Shown: positions 37,578-48,709, counted from the stretch's first letter. The stretch: DNA of 64,000 nt from Nocardioides cynanchi (GCF_008761635.1 NZ_CP044344.1:124001-188000); one strand, 5' to 3'. Notes: generated from the sequence alone by a model not told the origin. Numbers and translations: made by a program.

Positions 37578-39745
37578 TGACTCCGACGACACCGATGACG
37601 AAGCCAACCTCGCCCCGGACCACCAGTGAGCGGTCGCGCCTGCGCCTGGTCGTCGTCCGGGTGCTCGTCTTCTCGCTGTTCGCCACCCTGTTCGCGCGGC
37701 TCTACTACCTCCAGGTGGTCTCCGGCGAGGCCTACCACGCCCAGGCGGCCTCCCAGTCCCTGCGCGAGGTCGTGGTCCAGCCCCAGCGCGGGTTGATCGT
37801 CGACGACCAGGGCCGGCCGCTGGTCGCCAACCGGATGTCGTGGTCGGTGTCGGTGGACCGCAACCTCCTCGCGAAGCTGAGCTCGCACGACCGCACGGTG
37901 GTGCTGGACCGCCTGGCCACGGCGGTCGCGACACCGGTGCATCGGGTGCGTGAGGCCCTGGTCACCTGCGGAGATCCGGGCAGTGTGCGCGGCCGCTGCT
38001 GGAACGGCTCGCCGTACCAGCCGGTGCCGGTCGCCGCCGACGTCCGCCAGTCGGTCGCGCTGCGGATCCTCGAGCAGCCCGAGGACTATCCCGCGGTCGT
38101 CGCCCAGCAGCAGAGCGTGCGTGCCTATCCCCAGCCGTACGGCGTGAACCTGGCCGACGTCGTCGGCTACCTCAGCCCGATCACCGCCGGCGAGCTCCAG
38201 CACGCCCGGCAGCAGCAGGACCCCTCGCTCAACGCCGCCAGCACCGTCGGCCGGGCCGGCGTCGAGCAGGAGTACGACCGCTGGCTGCGGGGCCGCCCCG
38301 GCTACCAGCGGGTGGCCGTCGACTCCATGGGCCGGGTGCTCGGCTCGGACGGCACGGTGGCCGGTCACCCCGGCGACACCCTGGTCACCTCGATCGACGC
38401 CAAGGTCCAGGGCGTCGCCGAGCACGCGCTGGCCCAGGCGATCCGCACCGCCCGGGCGACCTACGACCCGGTGACCCATCGCAACTACCGCGCCGACTCC
38501 GGTGCCGCGATCGTGATGCAGGCGCGCACCGGCCGGATCGTGGCGATGGCCAGCCAGCCGACGTACGACCCGTCCGAATGGGTCGGTGGCATCTCCAGCA
38601 AGCAGCTGGCCCGGCTCTACTCCCCGAAGTCCGGTGACCCCCTCCTCGCCCGGGCGCTCCAGGGCCAGTTCGCCCCCGGGTCGACATGGAAGCCGTTCAT
38701 GACCGTCGGGGCGCTCAACAACGGCTACCGGCCGAGCACCCGGCTCGACTGCTCGTCGGGCTTCCAGGTCGGCAGCCGGCTCTTCCACAACTACGAGTCC
38801 GAGTCGCTGGGCTACATCGACTTCGCCAAGGCCCTCCAGTACTCCTGCGACACCTTCTTCTACCGCGTCGGCTACCACTTCTGGCAGAAGTTCGGCTCCG
38901 ACCCCACCAACCTGAACGCCCGTGACCCGCTGGTCGCCGAGGCGAAGGCCTTCGGCTTCGGGAGGCCCACCGGCATTGACGTGCCGGGGGAGTCCGCCGG
39001 CCGGATCGCCGACCGGCACTGGAAGCTCGCCTACTGGAAGGCGATGAAGGGCTACTACTGCAAGATCGACCGCAACAACCCGCCCGGGACCAGCGCCTAC
39101 CTCCGCCTCTTCGCGCACGAGTTCTGCCTCGAGGGCAGCTACTACCGCGCCGGTGACGCGGTGAACTTCGCGATCGGTCAGGGCGACACCCTGGTCACCC
39201 CGCTCCAGCTGGCCCGCGCCTACGCCGCGCTGTCCAACGGCGGCACCCTCTACGAGCCGCGGATCGGCAAGGCGATCGTGAGCCCCGGCGGGCGGGTGAT
39301 CAAGCGGATCCGGCCCCAGGTGCAGGGCCACGTGACGGACCCCGCGCACGCGATCGCCTACGACAACAACGCGCTGCTCGGCACCGCCAAGGTCGGCACG
39401 ATGGCCTGGAAGATGATCGGCTTCCCGCTCGACAAGATCCACATCCGCTCCAAGACCGGCTCGGCGGAGGTCTACGGCAAGCAGTCCACGTCGTGGGTGG
39501 CGTCGTACGACAAGAACTACGTGGTGCTGATGATGGTCAGTCAGGCCGGCACCGGCTCGGGCTCCTCCGGGCCGTTCGTGCGCAAGATCTGGGAGTCGTT
39601 GTACGGCGTGCACGGCACCGCCGTGGACCGGCGCCGCGCCGACATCCCCGGGGTCGTCGCTCCGACGACGCTGCCGTCCTTCCTGCCCGACGGCTCGATC
39701 CTGCCGCCTCGCCCGCTCGGCGGCCACGCGAGGAGCTCGCAGTGA
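37577..39745 (+). CDS. mrdA: Penicillin-binding protein 2 (class B transpeptidase)
   Basis: 722 residues. Cross-links peptidoglycan in the elongasome. One TM (about 24-45), the pedestal domain, then the transpeptidase with the nucleophile in PGSTWKPF (about residue 372), YSCDTFFY as the SxN-type second motif (SxD, usual in PBP2), and SKTGSAEV (about 626). The Pro-rich C-terminal tail (SILPPRPLGG) is long. Start overlaps the mreD stop (TGATG). Confidence 0.96.
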   Translation: MTPTTPMTKPTSPRTTSERSRLRLVVVRVLVFSLFATLFARLYYLQVVSGEAYHAQAASQSLREVVVQPQRGLIVDDQGRPLVANRMSWSVSVDRNLLAKLSSHDRTVVLDRLATAVATPVHRVREALVTCGDPGSVRGRCWNGSPYQPVPVAADVRQSVALRILEQPEDYPAVVAQQQSVRAYPQPYGVNLADVVGYLSPITAGELQHARQQQDPSLNAASTVGRAGVEQEYDRWLRGRPGYQRVAVDSMGRVLGSDGTVAGHPGDTLVTSIDAKVQGVAEHALAQAIRTARATYDPVTHRNYRADSGAAIVMQARTGRIVAMASQPTYDPSEWVGGISSKQLARLYSPKSGDPLLARALQGQFAPGSTWKPFMTVGALNNGYRPSTRLDCSSGFQVGSRLFHNYESESLGYIDFAKALQYSCDTFFYRVGYHFWQKFGSDPTNLNARDPLVAEAKAFGFGRPTGIDVPGESAGRIADRHWKLAYWKAMKGYYCKIDRNNPPGTSAYLRLFAHEFCLEGSYYRAGDAVNFAIGQGDTLVTPLQLARAYAALSNGGTLYEPRIGKAIVSPGGRVIKRIRPQVQGHVTDPAHAIAYDNNALLGTAKVGTMAWKMIGFPLDKIHIRSKTGSAEVYGKQSTSWVASYDKNYVVLMMVSQAGTGSGSSGPFVRKIWESLYGVHGTAVDRRRADIPGVVAPTTLPSFLPDGSILPPRPLGGHARSSQ

Positions 39746-40914
39746 ACGGTCACCTGCGCACCCCCGGCATCGACCGGCTGCTGATGCTCGCCGTGGTCGG
39801 GCTGCTCGTGCTCGGCACGCTGCTGGTGTGGTCGGCCACCTACCACCGCACCGATCTCACCGGCGGCGACTCGTCGGCGTACCTGAAGAAGCAGCTGGTC
39901 AACGTCTGCATCGGGCTGGTCCTGATGGTCGTGGTGATGGCGACCGACCACCGGTGGGTGCGGATCGTGGCACCGCTGGTCTACCTCGCCTCGATCGGCG
40001 GGCTGGTGCTGGTGCTCACGTCCGGGACGACCATCAACGGGTCTCGCTCGTGGATCGACGTCGGTGGCATGTCCATCCAGCCGTCGGAGTTCGCGAAGCT
40101 GGCGGTGGTGATCGGGATGGCGCTGCTGGTGGCCGAGCGGGCCGAGGGTCGCCGAGCCAGGGTCGGCGCGGTCGAGGTGGTCGCGATGCTGGTGATCGCG
40201 TCGGTCCCGGCGGCGCTGATCATGCTCCAGCCCGACCTGGGCACCCTGCTGGTGCTCTCGGCCACCGTGTTCGGGGTCCTGGCCGTGGCCGGCGCCCCGC
40301 GGCGCTGGCTGGCGCTGCTAGCCGCCGCGGGCGCGGCCGCTGCCGTGGGCGCCTTCGCCGGTCACCTGCTCAAGCCCTACCAGGTCGACCGCTTCCTGGC
40401 CTTCACCAACCCGAACCTCGATCCGCGCGGCGCCGGGTACAACACCGAGCAGGCCCGGATCGCGGTCGGCAACGGTGGGCTCCTCGGGCAGGGGCTCTTC
40501 CACGGCTCACAGACCCAGGCCGGTTTCGTGCCCGAGCAGCACACCGACTTCGTGTTCACCGTCGCCGGTGAGGAGCTCGGCCTGGTCGGCGCCGGGCTCC
40601 TGATCGCGCTGCTGGCGATCGTGATCTGGCGGGCCCTGGCGATCTCCTCGCTGTCCACCGACGTCTTCGGCCGGGTCGCCGCGGCCGGCATCGCCTGCTG
40701 GTTCGGATTCCAGGCGTTCCAGAACATCGGGATGTGCCTGGGGATCATGCCGGTGACCGGCGTACCCCTGCCCTTCGTGTCGTACGGCGGCTCGTCGATG
40801 TTCGCGGGCCTGCTCGCGGTCGGCCTGCTCCAGAACATCCACCTGCGGGCCACCGCGTCGCTGCCCACCCGCTACGCCCGCCCGGTCCGCCACGCCCCCG
40901 CGTCAGCTCGCTGA
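39742..40914 (+). CDS. rodA: Peptidoglycan glycosyltransferase RodA (SEDS family)
   Basis: 390 residues, GTG start overlapping the mrdA stop by four bases. Polymerises lipid II with PBP2. About ten membrane spans. SEDS signatures: INGSRSWIDVGGMSIQPSEF, LMLQPDLGT, and FVPEQHTDFVFTVAGEELG carrying the catalytic Asp, then PVTGVPLPFVSYGGSSM. Last gene of the mre/rod block. Confidence 0.97.
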   Translation: MNGHLRTPGIDRLLMLAVVGLLVLGTLLVWSATYHRTDLTGGDSSAYLKKQLVNVCIGLVLMVVVMATDHRWVRIVAPLVYLASIGGLVLVLTSGTTINGSRSWIDVGGMSIQPSEFAKLAVVIGMALLVAERAEGRRARVGAVEVVAMLVIASVPAALIMLQPDLGTLLVLSATVFGVLAVAGAPRRWLALLAAAGAAAAVGAFAGHLLKPYQVDRFLAFTNPNLDPRGAGYNTEQARIAVGNGGLLGQGLFHGSQTQAGFVPEQHTDFVFTVAGEELGLVGAGLLIALLAIVIWRALAISSLSTDVFGRVAAAGIACWFGFQAFQNIGMCLGIMPVTGVPLPFVSYGGSSMFAGLLAVGLLQNIHLRATASLPTRYARPVRHAPASAR

Positions 40915-40967
40915 GGCCCTCCCGGGTCACGGGGCGCCGGAGACCCACGGCAACGGCGTCGGGAAGG

Positions 40968-41516
40968 TCACCGGCCGCGACCCGGACGGGAACCGGACCG
41001 GCTGCGGGGGCGCCCGGGGATGAACCGCCCGGCCCGCATCGCCAGCTCCCCGAGCCGCTCGGCGGCGGGGTCGTTGTGGGCGGCGGTGAGATCGTCGGCG
41101 ACCGACGTGAGGTCCCAGGGCTCTCCGGCGGCGCGGGCGGCGGCGGCGTCGTTGGCCGCGACCGCCCACAGCTCGTAGGCCGGGTCGATCGCGTACGGCT
41201 GGTCGAAGCCGTCGAAGCGGGTGAACCACGAGGTGTCGACCTCGATGTCGCGCCCGAAGACCGCCCGCTGGTGCAGGCTGCCGAGGTACTGCTCCTTCGC
41301 CGACTCCAGCACCAGCCAGCGCCGGTCGGTCGCGACGAGCAGGAAGCGGTCCTTCTCGGAGAAGAACGGCCAGACCGTCGCCGCCGCGGCCTTCACCGCC
41401 CGACCCAGGCGGGACGACGCGGGGATGACGACGTCCAGGCTCTCGCCGGGTTCGAGGAACGGCGCGACACGCGGCCGGATCTCCTCGCGGGCTCGCACGA
41501 CGTCGTGGCCGTTCAC
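40968..41516 (-). CDS. Uncharacterised protein, possible PH-like domain
   Basis: 182 residues, GTG/ATG region start overlapping the previous gene's stop by four bases. The pattern RFLLVATDRRWLVLES and later SWFTRFDGFDQPYAID resembles bacterial PH-like domains that pack against membranes or partner proteins, but the match is loose. The C terminus is basic and Arg-rich (PGRPRSRSGSRPGRGR). Third gene of the WXG100-like cassette and convergent with rodA. Confidence 0.6.
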   Translation of the reverse strand: MNGHDVVRAREEIRPRVAPFLEPGESLDVVIPASSRLGRAVKAAAATVWPFFSEKDRFLLVATDRRWLVLESAKEQYLGSLHQRAVFGRDIEVDTSWFTRFDGFDQPYAIDPAYELWAVAANDAAAARAAGEPWDLTSVADDLTAAHNDPAAERLGELAMRAGRFIPGRPRSRSGSRPGRGR

Positions 41517-41995
41517 GGCGCCGGCTCGTCGAAGGGTGGCCCGTCGAGGGTCTGCTGGTAGATCGCGTCGTGCTCGATCCGGGCGACGGCCAGGGTGAGC
41601 TGCAGATCGGCGGCGACCGCCTCGGGGTCGACACCCACGGCCAGGGCCTCGTCCGGCACCGATACGGGTGCCAGGTCGGCGTCGGCGAAGTGCTCCCGCG
41701 CCGCACCGAAGGCGTCCGCGAGGAACGCCTCGCCGTCGGCACCGGCCCGACGGGCGAAGACGTCGTCCCAGCTGAGCCGGCCGGCGCCGACCTCCCGGGC
41801 CAGCCGCCGCAGCGACTCCGGCGCGGTCGGGCTCTCGGCGGCGCGGTGGAGCAGCGCCCGCGTCTCGGCGTCGAGCCCGCGGCGCCGGCGCTCGTCGAGG
41901 AAGGCGCGGTTGTCGGCCAGCTCGCGGTCGACCCGGTCGGTCTCCTCGCGCAGCGGGGCGAGCACCGCGTCGATCTCAGGCGATGCCCGGTGCAC
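41513..41995 (-). CDS. Uncharacterised helical protein
   Basis: 160 residues from the GTG at 41995, chosen because GGAGG lies five bases upstream; a GTG at 42028 would lengthen it. The start overlaps the 3' end of the WXG100-like gene by 20 bp. The sequence is charged and helical (EETDRVDRELADNRAFLDER, then LRRLAREVGAGRLSWDDVFA). No family recognised. Second gene of the cassette; possibly a chaperone-like partner for the first product, by context only. Confidence 0.6.
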   Translation of the reverse strand: MHRASPEIDAVLAPLREETDRVDRELADNRAFLDERRRRGLDAETRALLHRAAESPTAPESLRRLAREVGAGRLSWDDVFARRAGADGEAFLADAFGAAREHFADADLAPVSVPDEALAVGVDPEAVAADLQLTLAVARIEHDAIYQQTLDGPPFDEPAP

Positions 41996-43121
41996 CGGGG
42001 CCTCCGTAAGGGCCGGTCGGCGTGTCACCGAGGTGCGACAGGTGGTCGAGCCGGGTCGGGATCGAGCCGAGCTCGCCGATCAGGTCCTCGAGCTTGGCCA
42101 CCTCGGCGGAGATCGCCTCGGGGATGTGGGTGGCCAGGTGGTAGAGGTCCACCAGCTTCTCGAAGCCCTTGACGGCCAGGTCGGCCGCGGTGATCACGTG
42201 CTTGACCAGCATCACGATCTTGTAGGCGCGGTAGAACGCGACCAGCGCCTCCTCGCACTTCTTGGCGGCCACCGCCTCGCCCACCCCGCACCACCAACCG
42301 GCGGCCAGGGCGACCGCGCCGATCTCGACGTCGTGGACCACGCTCTGGAGCAGGTCGACGCACTGCTTGTAGAGCGACTCCCACGTGTCGGCCAGCTGTC
42401 CCAGGGCGTACTGGATGGCCAGCGGGATCTCGGCCTCGCCGTGCAGGCCGTTGCCCAGGCGTACGCCGTACTCGTGGAAGCTGGTCGCGGCGACGCCGTC
42501 CCAGACGCCGTCGACGTTGGCGGTGTTGAGGAGCACGTCGTCTGCGTGCGCGGTGAGCATCCGCGAGACGTCGGCCCAGGACTCGCCCCGTGCGGTCAGC
42601 GTGGTCCAGTTGCCGACGATCTTGTCGATCGGCTCGGTGATGTGGTGGCCGGTGAACTTGTGGAAGACCCAGTCGATGGCGCGGACGTCGGCGTCCATCC
42701 CGTGCCGGATCTTCGCGGCCGGGTCGGACTCGATGCCGTGGCAGCTGGCGTAGACGTGGTGCTCGGACCAGGCCTCCCCCGAGCCGAGCGGCGCGTCGTG
42801 CTGGCTGCCGACCGCGACCGCATTGCGGTCCATCGCCTCGGCGACGGTGTGGTCGACGCGGGAGTAGTCGTCGGCCGTGCGGGTCAGCGCCGTGCCGGTG
42901 CCGGCGACCACCCGGGCGAGGTCGTCGTAGTGGTTGCCGAACGCCGTTGCGGTCGCGTGGATCGCCGGGGCGATCACGTCGAGCAGCCCGTCCATGTCGG
43001 CGGTCTGCCCCGCCTCGACCCGGGTGGCCTGGCCGGTGGCACCGACGTTGCTGATCCCGAAGGTGTGGAAGTGACCGCCGAACGCTCGCAGCTGCGGGAT
43101 CTCGACCTGGAGCTCGCTCAT
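41976..43121 (-). CDS. WXG100/EspC-like type VII secretion substrate-type protein
   Basis: 381 residues, ATG with GAGGA six bases upstream. The N-terminal half is helical and EspC-like (SELQVEIPQLRAFGGHF, DLARVVAGTGTALTRTADD); near residue 205 a WDG turn in VDGVWDGVAATSFHEYG, followed by LADTWESLYKQCVDLLQ, looks like a WXG100 hairpin. Two Cys-rich/Trp spots (WWCGVG) and a Gly/Pro tail (GPYGGPGAPGIA) end it. No toxin domain is visible at the C terminus. Leads a three-gene overlapping cassette; no ESX core genes lie in the window. Confidence 0.65.
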   Translation of the reverse strand: MSELQVEIPQLRAFGGHFHTFGISNVGATGQATRVEAGQTADMDGLLDVIAPAIHATATAFGNHYDDLARVVAGTGTALTRTADDYSRVDHTVAEAMDRNAVAVGSQHDAPLGSGEAWSEHHVYASCHGIESDPAAKIRHGMDADVRAIDWVFHKFTGHHITEPIDKIVGNWTTLTARGESWADVSRMLTAHADDVLLNTANVDGVWDGVAATSFHEYGVRLGNGLHGEAEIPLAIQYALGQLADTWESLYKQCVDLLQSVVHDVEIGAVALAAGWWCGVGEAVAAKKCEEALVAFYRAYKIVMLVKHVITAADLAVKGFEKLVDLYHLATHIPEAISAEVAKLEDLIGELGSIPTRLDHLSHLGDTPTGPYGGPGAPGIA

Positions 43122-43239
43122 CGGTGGTCCTCGGGTGTCGTGCCGCCCACCGACCCGATGCGGTGCGCGGTCGAGGTGGAGGTTGCCCGGCCCGGGAGGA
43201 CGTCAAACCGGGAGTTTTTCCGTTGATTTGAGCAACCGA

Positions 43240-43245
43240 TAGGAT
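43240..43245 (+). promoter_or_regulatory. Candidate -10 for the MFS gene
   Basis: TAGGAT ends nine bases before the ATG at 43255, in the most AT-rich patch of the spacer. Confidence 0.4.
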
Positions 43246-43254
43246 TCACTCTCG

Positions 43255-44958
43255 ATGAGCACCCCACCCTCCGCCGCCTCGACCGCCCCGTCCGAGACGG
43301 GCGAGTACTCCCACGCCCAGATCCTGACCATCCTCGGTGGGCTGATGATGGGCATGTTCCTCGGCGCCCTCGACCAGACCATCGTGAGCACGTCGATCCG
43401 CACCATCGCCGACGACCTCAACGGTCTGTCGGTGCAGGCGTGGGTCACCACGGCGTACCTCATCACCTCGACGATCACGACCCCGATCTACGGCAAGCTC
43501 GGCGACCTCTACGGCCGCAAGAAGCTGTTCATGTTCGCGATCACCGTCTTCATCGGCGGCTCGGCGCTCTGCTCGTTCGCCACCTCGATGTACATGCTCG
43601 CGGCGTTCCGCGCCGTCCAGGGCATCGGCGCCGGGGGGTTGTTCACCCTGGTCCTGGCGATCATCGGCGACATCGTCTCCCCGCGCGAGCGGGCCCGCTA
43701 CACCGGCTACTTCATGGCGGTCTTCGGTACGTCGAGCGTCCTCGGCCCCGTGATCGGCGGCTTCTTCGCCAGCCACGCGGTGATCCTCGGCGTGACCGGG
43801 TGGCGCTGGGTGTTCCTGGTCAACGTGCCGATCGGGATCGCCGCCCTGTTTGTGGTCTACCGCACCCTGCACCTGACCCATCAGCGCCGCGAGGCACGCA
43901 TCGACTGGTGGGGCGCGGTCACGCTCGTGGTCGGGCTGGTCCCTTTGCTGATCGTCGCCGAGCAGGGCCGCGAGTGGGGCTGGTCGTCGCCGCGATCGAT
44001 GGCCTGCTACCTGATCGGTGCGGCCGGTCTCGGAGCCTTCGTGTACGCCGAGCGGCGGATGGGTGACGACGCCCTGATCCCGCTGCGGATGTTCCGGACC
44101 CGGGCCGTCGCGGTCGGGATCGTCGCCAGCGTCATCGTCGGTGCGGCGATGTTCGGCGGGATCATGCTGCTGCCGCTCTACATGCAGATCGTGCACGGCG
44201 CGTCGCCGATGCGGTCCGGCTTCCTCATGCTGCCGATGGTGGTGGGCATGATGAGCGCCTCGATCATCTCCGGCCAGATCATCTCCCGCACCGGCCGGAT
44301 CCGGGCGTTCCCGATCCTGGGCTCGGGGCTGATCTTCCTGGCCATGTTCGCGCTGTCCCGGATCACCGCCGACACCAACCTGCTGCTGGTGATGGCCGTC
44401 ATGTTCGTGCTCGGCTACGGGCTGGGCAACTGCATGCAGCCGCTGCTGCTGATCCTCCAGTCCGCCGTACCCCCGCGTGACATCGGCGTGGCCACCTCGT
44501 CGGCGACGTTCTTCCGCCAGATCGGCGGCACCCTCGGCGTCGCGATCTTCCTCTCGGTGCTCTTCGGCAGCGTGGGCGGCAACATCAAGACCGCGATCGT
44601 CTCCGAGTCGTCGACCCCGGCCTTCCAGCAGGCGGTGCAGACCGCGTCGCACAGCGCCAACCCGCTCGACCGACAGGTCGCCGACGCGTTCCTGCACCAG
44701 ACCCCGGGCGGGGGTGTGCTGGCCCAGGTGAAGGACGACTCCTCGATCATCCAGCGGATGCCGAGCGTGCTGGCCCACCCGTTCAAGGTCGGCTTCGCCG
44801 ACTCCATGGACACCGTCTTCCTGCTCGCGGGCGGCGTGGCCGTGCTGGCCTTCCTGGTCCTGCTGCTGATGCCGAAGGTCGAGCTGCGGGCCACCTCGGC
44901 CAGCGCCGCGACCCGCTCCGAGGCGGCCCCGACGGCGCCGGTGACCGACCAGGTCTGA
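43255..44958 (+). CDS. DHA2-type MFS drug efflux transporter
   Basis: 567 residues with fourteen likely spans. Proton-driven export of drugs. DHA2 motifs: LDQTIVSTSIRTIADDL (motif D1), the loop GKLGDLYGRKKLF (motif A), and GTSSVLGPVIGGFF (motif C). A long periplasmic loop precedes the last span. The next gene is not a regulator, and the T7-like cassette is divergent. Confidence 0.94.
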   Translation: MSTPPSAASTAPSETGEYSHAQILTILGGLMMGMFLGALDQTIVSTSIRTIADDLNGLSVQAWVTTAYLITSTITTPIYGKLGDLYGRKKLFMFAITVFIGGSALCSFATSMYMLAAFRAVQGIGAGGLFTLVLAIIGDIVSPRERARYTGYFMAVFGTSSVLGPVIGGFFASHAVILGVTGWRWVFLVNVPIGIAALFVVYRTLHLTHQRREARIDWWGAVTLVVGLVPLLIVAEQGREWGWSSPRSMACYLIGAAGLGAFVYAERRMGDDALIPLRMFRTRAVAVGIVASVIVGAAMFGGIMLLPLYMQIVHGASPMRSGFLMLPMVVGMMSASIISGQIISRTGRIRAFPILGSGLIFLAMFALSRITADTNLLLVMAVMFVLGYGLGNCMQPLLLILQSAVPPRDIGVATSSATFFRQIGGTLGVAIFLSVLFGSVGGNIKTAIVSESSTPAFQQAVQTASHSANPLDRQVADAFLHQTPGGGVLAQVKDDSSIIQRMPSVLAHPFKVGFADSMDTVFLLAGGVAVLAFLVLLLMPKVELRATSASAATRSEAAPTAPVTDQV

Positions 44959-45076
44959 GCGCCCCGGCCCGCCCGGGCCATTCCGTCGTACGCCGTCGGG
45001 TGCCACCATGAGAACCGGCACCGGGCACTGTCTCGGACCACGACCGGCCCGGGCCGCCTAGGGGCGGGAGACGCAG

Positions 45077-45994
45077 ATGGACGTGGGCACCCTCTACCGG
45101 CGCACGGTGGCCGGCTGGACCGACCGGGTCGGTGCGGTCGGTCCCGACCAGTGGGGCGACCCGACGCCCTGCACGGCCTGGACCGTGCGCGACCTGGTCA
45201 ACCACGTCGTCGGCGAGGACCGCTGGACCGTCCCGCTGATGCGAGGGCTCACCATCGAGGAGGTCGGCACCAGCCTGGACGGCGACCTGCTCGGGGACGA
45301 CCCGGTCGCCCGGGCGCGAACTGCCGCTGCCGAAGCGGTCGCGGTCGTCGCCGAGCTGCTGCCCAGCGGCGGCACCGTGCACCTGTCGTACGGCGAGGAG
45401 CAGATGGCGGAGTACGTCCACCAGCTCGCGGCCGACCACCTGGTGCACGCCTGGGACCTCGCCGCGGCGACCGGTGGCGACACCGCGCTGGACGACGACC
45501 TGGTCGCCGAGGTGGCCGGGTGGTACGCCGAGCGCGCCCCTCTCTACCGGGGCGCCGGCATGGTCGGTCCGCGCGGGGTCTCGCGGGGCGGGGCCGCGGG
45601 CGACTTCCTCGCCGACTTCGGACGCGATGCCGCCTGGGGTCCGACCCACGCGGCCCTGGCCCGCTTCTCGGCCGCCTTCGGGCGGGGTGACGTCGACGAG
45701 ATCATGGGCCTGATGACCCAGGACTGCATCTTCGAGTCGACCGGGCCGGCTCCGGACGGGGAGAAGCACGAGGGGGCGGCCGAGGTCCGGGTGATGTGGG
45801 AGGAGCTCTTCAACGACGCTCATCGACCGTCGTTCACCGAGGAGGAGTCGTTCGTCAGCGGCGATCGTGCGGTGCTCCGCTGGCTGCTCCAGTGGACCGA
45901 GGACGACGGCAGCCCCGGGCACGTGCGCGGGGTCGACGTGATGCGGCTGCGGGACGGGCTCGTCTACGAGAAGCTCTCCTACGTCAAGGGCTGA
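45077..45994 (+). CDS. DinB-like (TIGR03086) domain fused to a SnoaL-like domain
   Basis: 305 residues. The first half is a four-helix DinB/mycothiol-dependent maleylpyruvate isomerase-type domain (PDQWGDPTPCTAWTVRDLVNHVVGEDRW, AADHLVHAWDLAAATG with the metal-binding His residues). The second half (about 195-305) is an NTF2/SnoaL fold (FSAAFGRGDVDEIMGLMTQDC, VDVMRLRDGLVYEKLSYVKG). Each family is usually stand-alone. Activity unknown; a thiol-dependent isomerase or transferase is plausible. Confidence 0.85.
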   Translation: MDVGTLYRRTVAGWTDRVGAVGPDQWGDPTPCTAWTVRDLVNHVVGEDRWTVPLMRGLTIEEVGTSLDGDLLGDDPVARARTAAAEAVAVVAELLPSGGTVHLSYGEEQMAEYVHQLAADHLVHAWDLAAATGGDTALDDDLVAEVAGWYAERAPLYRGAGMVGPRGVSRGGAAGDFLADFGRDAAWGPTHAALARFSAAFGRGDVDEIMGLMTQDCIFESTGPAPDGEKHEGAAEVRVMWEELFNDAHRPSFTEEESFVSGDRAVLRWLLQWTEDDGSPGHVRGVDVMRLRDGLVYEKLSYVKG

Positions 45995-46029
45995 GTGTCT
46001 CGACTGACCCGACGCAGCCCTGTGTTTGG

Positions 46030-46254
46030 ATGTCGTCCATGAGCAGCTCGGACTCGATCGACGCCCCCGCCGACACCCCTCCGCACCCGGAGCCCACCGC
46101 CGCCTCCGACATCGACCCCGCGATCGCGGAGGCCGTCGACGGTGTGGCCAACCGGTTCGGGGTCCCGGGCCTCGAGCAGATGATCGCCTACGCCGACGAC
46201 GCCCTGGACGACGCCCGGGCCGCGCTCGACCGGCTCGCCGAGGTCGTGGACTAG
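46030..46254 (+). CDS. Small acidic protein of unknown function
   Basis: 74 residues from the ATG at 46030 (71 from the ATG at 46039). Disordered acidic N-terminal part rich in Asp, Pro and Ala, then an amphipathic helix pair (AIAEAVDGVANRFGVPGLEQ, ALDDARAALDRLAEVVD). No known family recognised; the helix-rich end suggests a partner-binding role. Confidence 0.55.
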   Translation: MSSMSSSDSIDAPADTPPHPEPTAASDIDPAIAEAVDGVANRFGVPGLEQMIAYADDALDDARAALDRLAEVVD

Positions 46255-46297
46255 CCCCGTCCCGCAACGGGATTCCCCGTGGCCCGTCCCTGCGACG

Positions 46298-46303
46298 TAG
46301 GCT
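46298..46303 (+). promoter_or_regulatory. Candidate -10 for the radical-SAM gene
   Basis: TAGGCT lies 29 bases before the GTG at 46333, with a GAGG ribosome site in between. Confidence 0.35.
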
Positions 46304-46332
46304 GACGGTTTCCCGATCTGCTGAGGTGTGCC

Positions 46333-48306
<1,974 letters not shown>

Positions 48307-48334
48307 CGCTCGCCCCCGGACCCCCGCGGCCCGT

Positions 48335-48340
48335 TACCGT
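48335..48340 (+). promoter_or_regulatory. Leaderless -10 for the leader ORF/SMR pair
   Basis: TACCGT ends six bases before the GTG at 48347. Confidence 0.4.
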
Positions 48341-48346
48341 CGTCGG

Positions 48347-48382
48347 GTGCACGAGTCGCCCACCATCCCGAGGCCCCGATGA
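48347..48382 (+). CDS. Possible 11-codon leader peptide
   Basis: The frame GTG-CAC-GAG to TGA encodes VHESPTIPRPR and ends in the ATGA overlap with the SMR gene. The TACCGT-N6-GTG spacing matches leaderless genes in this window, so translation from it is plausible. If real, it could couple or tune SMR expression (three Pro residues). It rests on spacing alone. Confidence 0.4.
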   Translation: MHESPTIPRPR

Positions 48383-48699
48383 CGACCTGGCTGCTCCTCG
48401 GCGCCGCGATCGTCTCGGAGGTCACCGCGACGCTCTCGCTGAAGCGAGCGCTCGACCGCCCGGCGTTCTACGTCTTCGTGGCGCTGGGCTACCTGCTGGC
48501 CTTCGTCCTGCTGTCCCTGACGCTCCGCGAGGGGCTCGGCATCGGGGTGGCGTACGGCGTCTGGGCAGCGCTCGGCGTCGGCCTCACGGCCCTCGGCTCC
48601 CGGGTCTTCTTCGGCGAGCCGATCACCCCGGTGATGGTCGCGGGCCTGGCCCTGATCGTCGGCGGCGTCCTGCTCGTGGAGATCGGCTCGCCACACTGA
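48379..48699 (+). CDS. SMR-family multidrug/cation transporter
   Basis: 106 residues with four spans. The conserved membrane Glu in AIVSEVTATLSLK (residue 14) drives proton antiport. GIGVAYGVWAALGVGLTALGS is the SMR signature segment. Single gene, so a homodimer is likely. No guanidine riboswitch was recognised upstream; instead a short leader ORF overlaps the start. Confidence 0.93.
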   Translation: MTTWLLLGAAIVSEVTATLSLKRALDRPAFYVFVALGYLLAFVLLSLTLREGLGIGVAYGVWAALGVGLTALGSRVFFGEPITPVMVAGLALIVGGVLLVEIGSPH

Positions 48700-48709
48700 G
48701 CCTTGGCGG

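Noticed and set aside
37577..39745. Lost SxN motif in PBP2 (SCD instead)
   Set aside because: SxD at this position is normal for PBP2-type enzymes.
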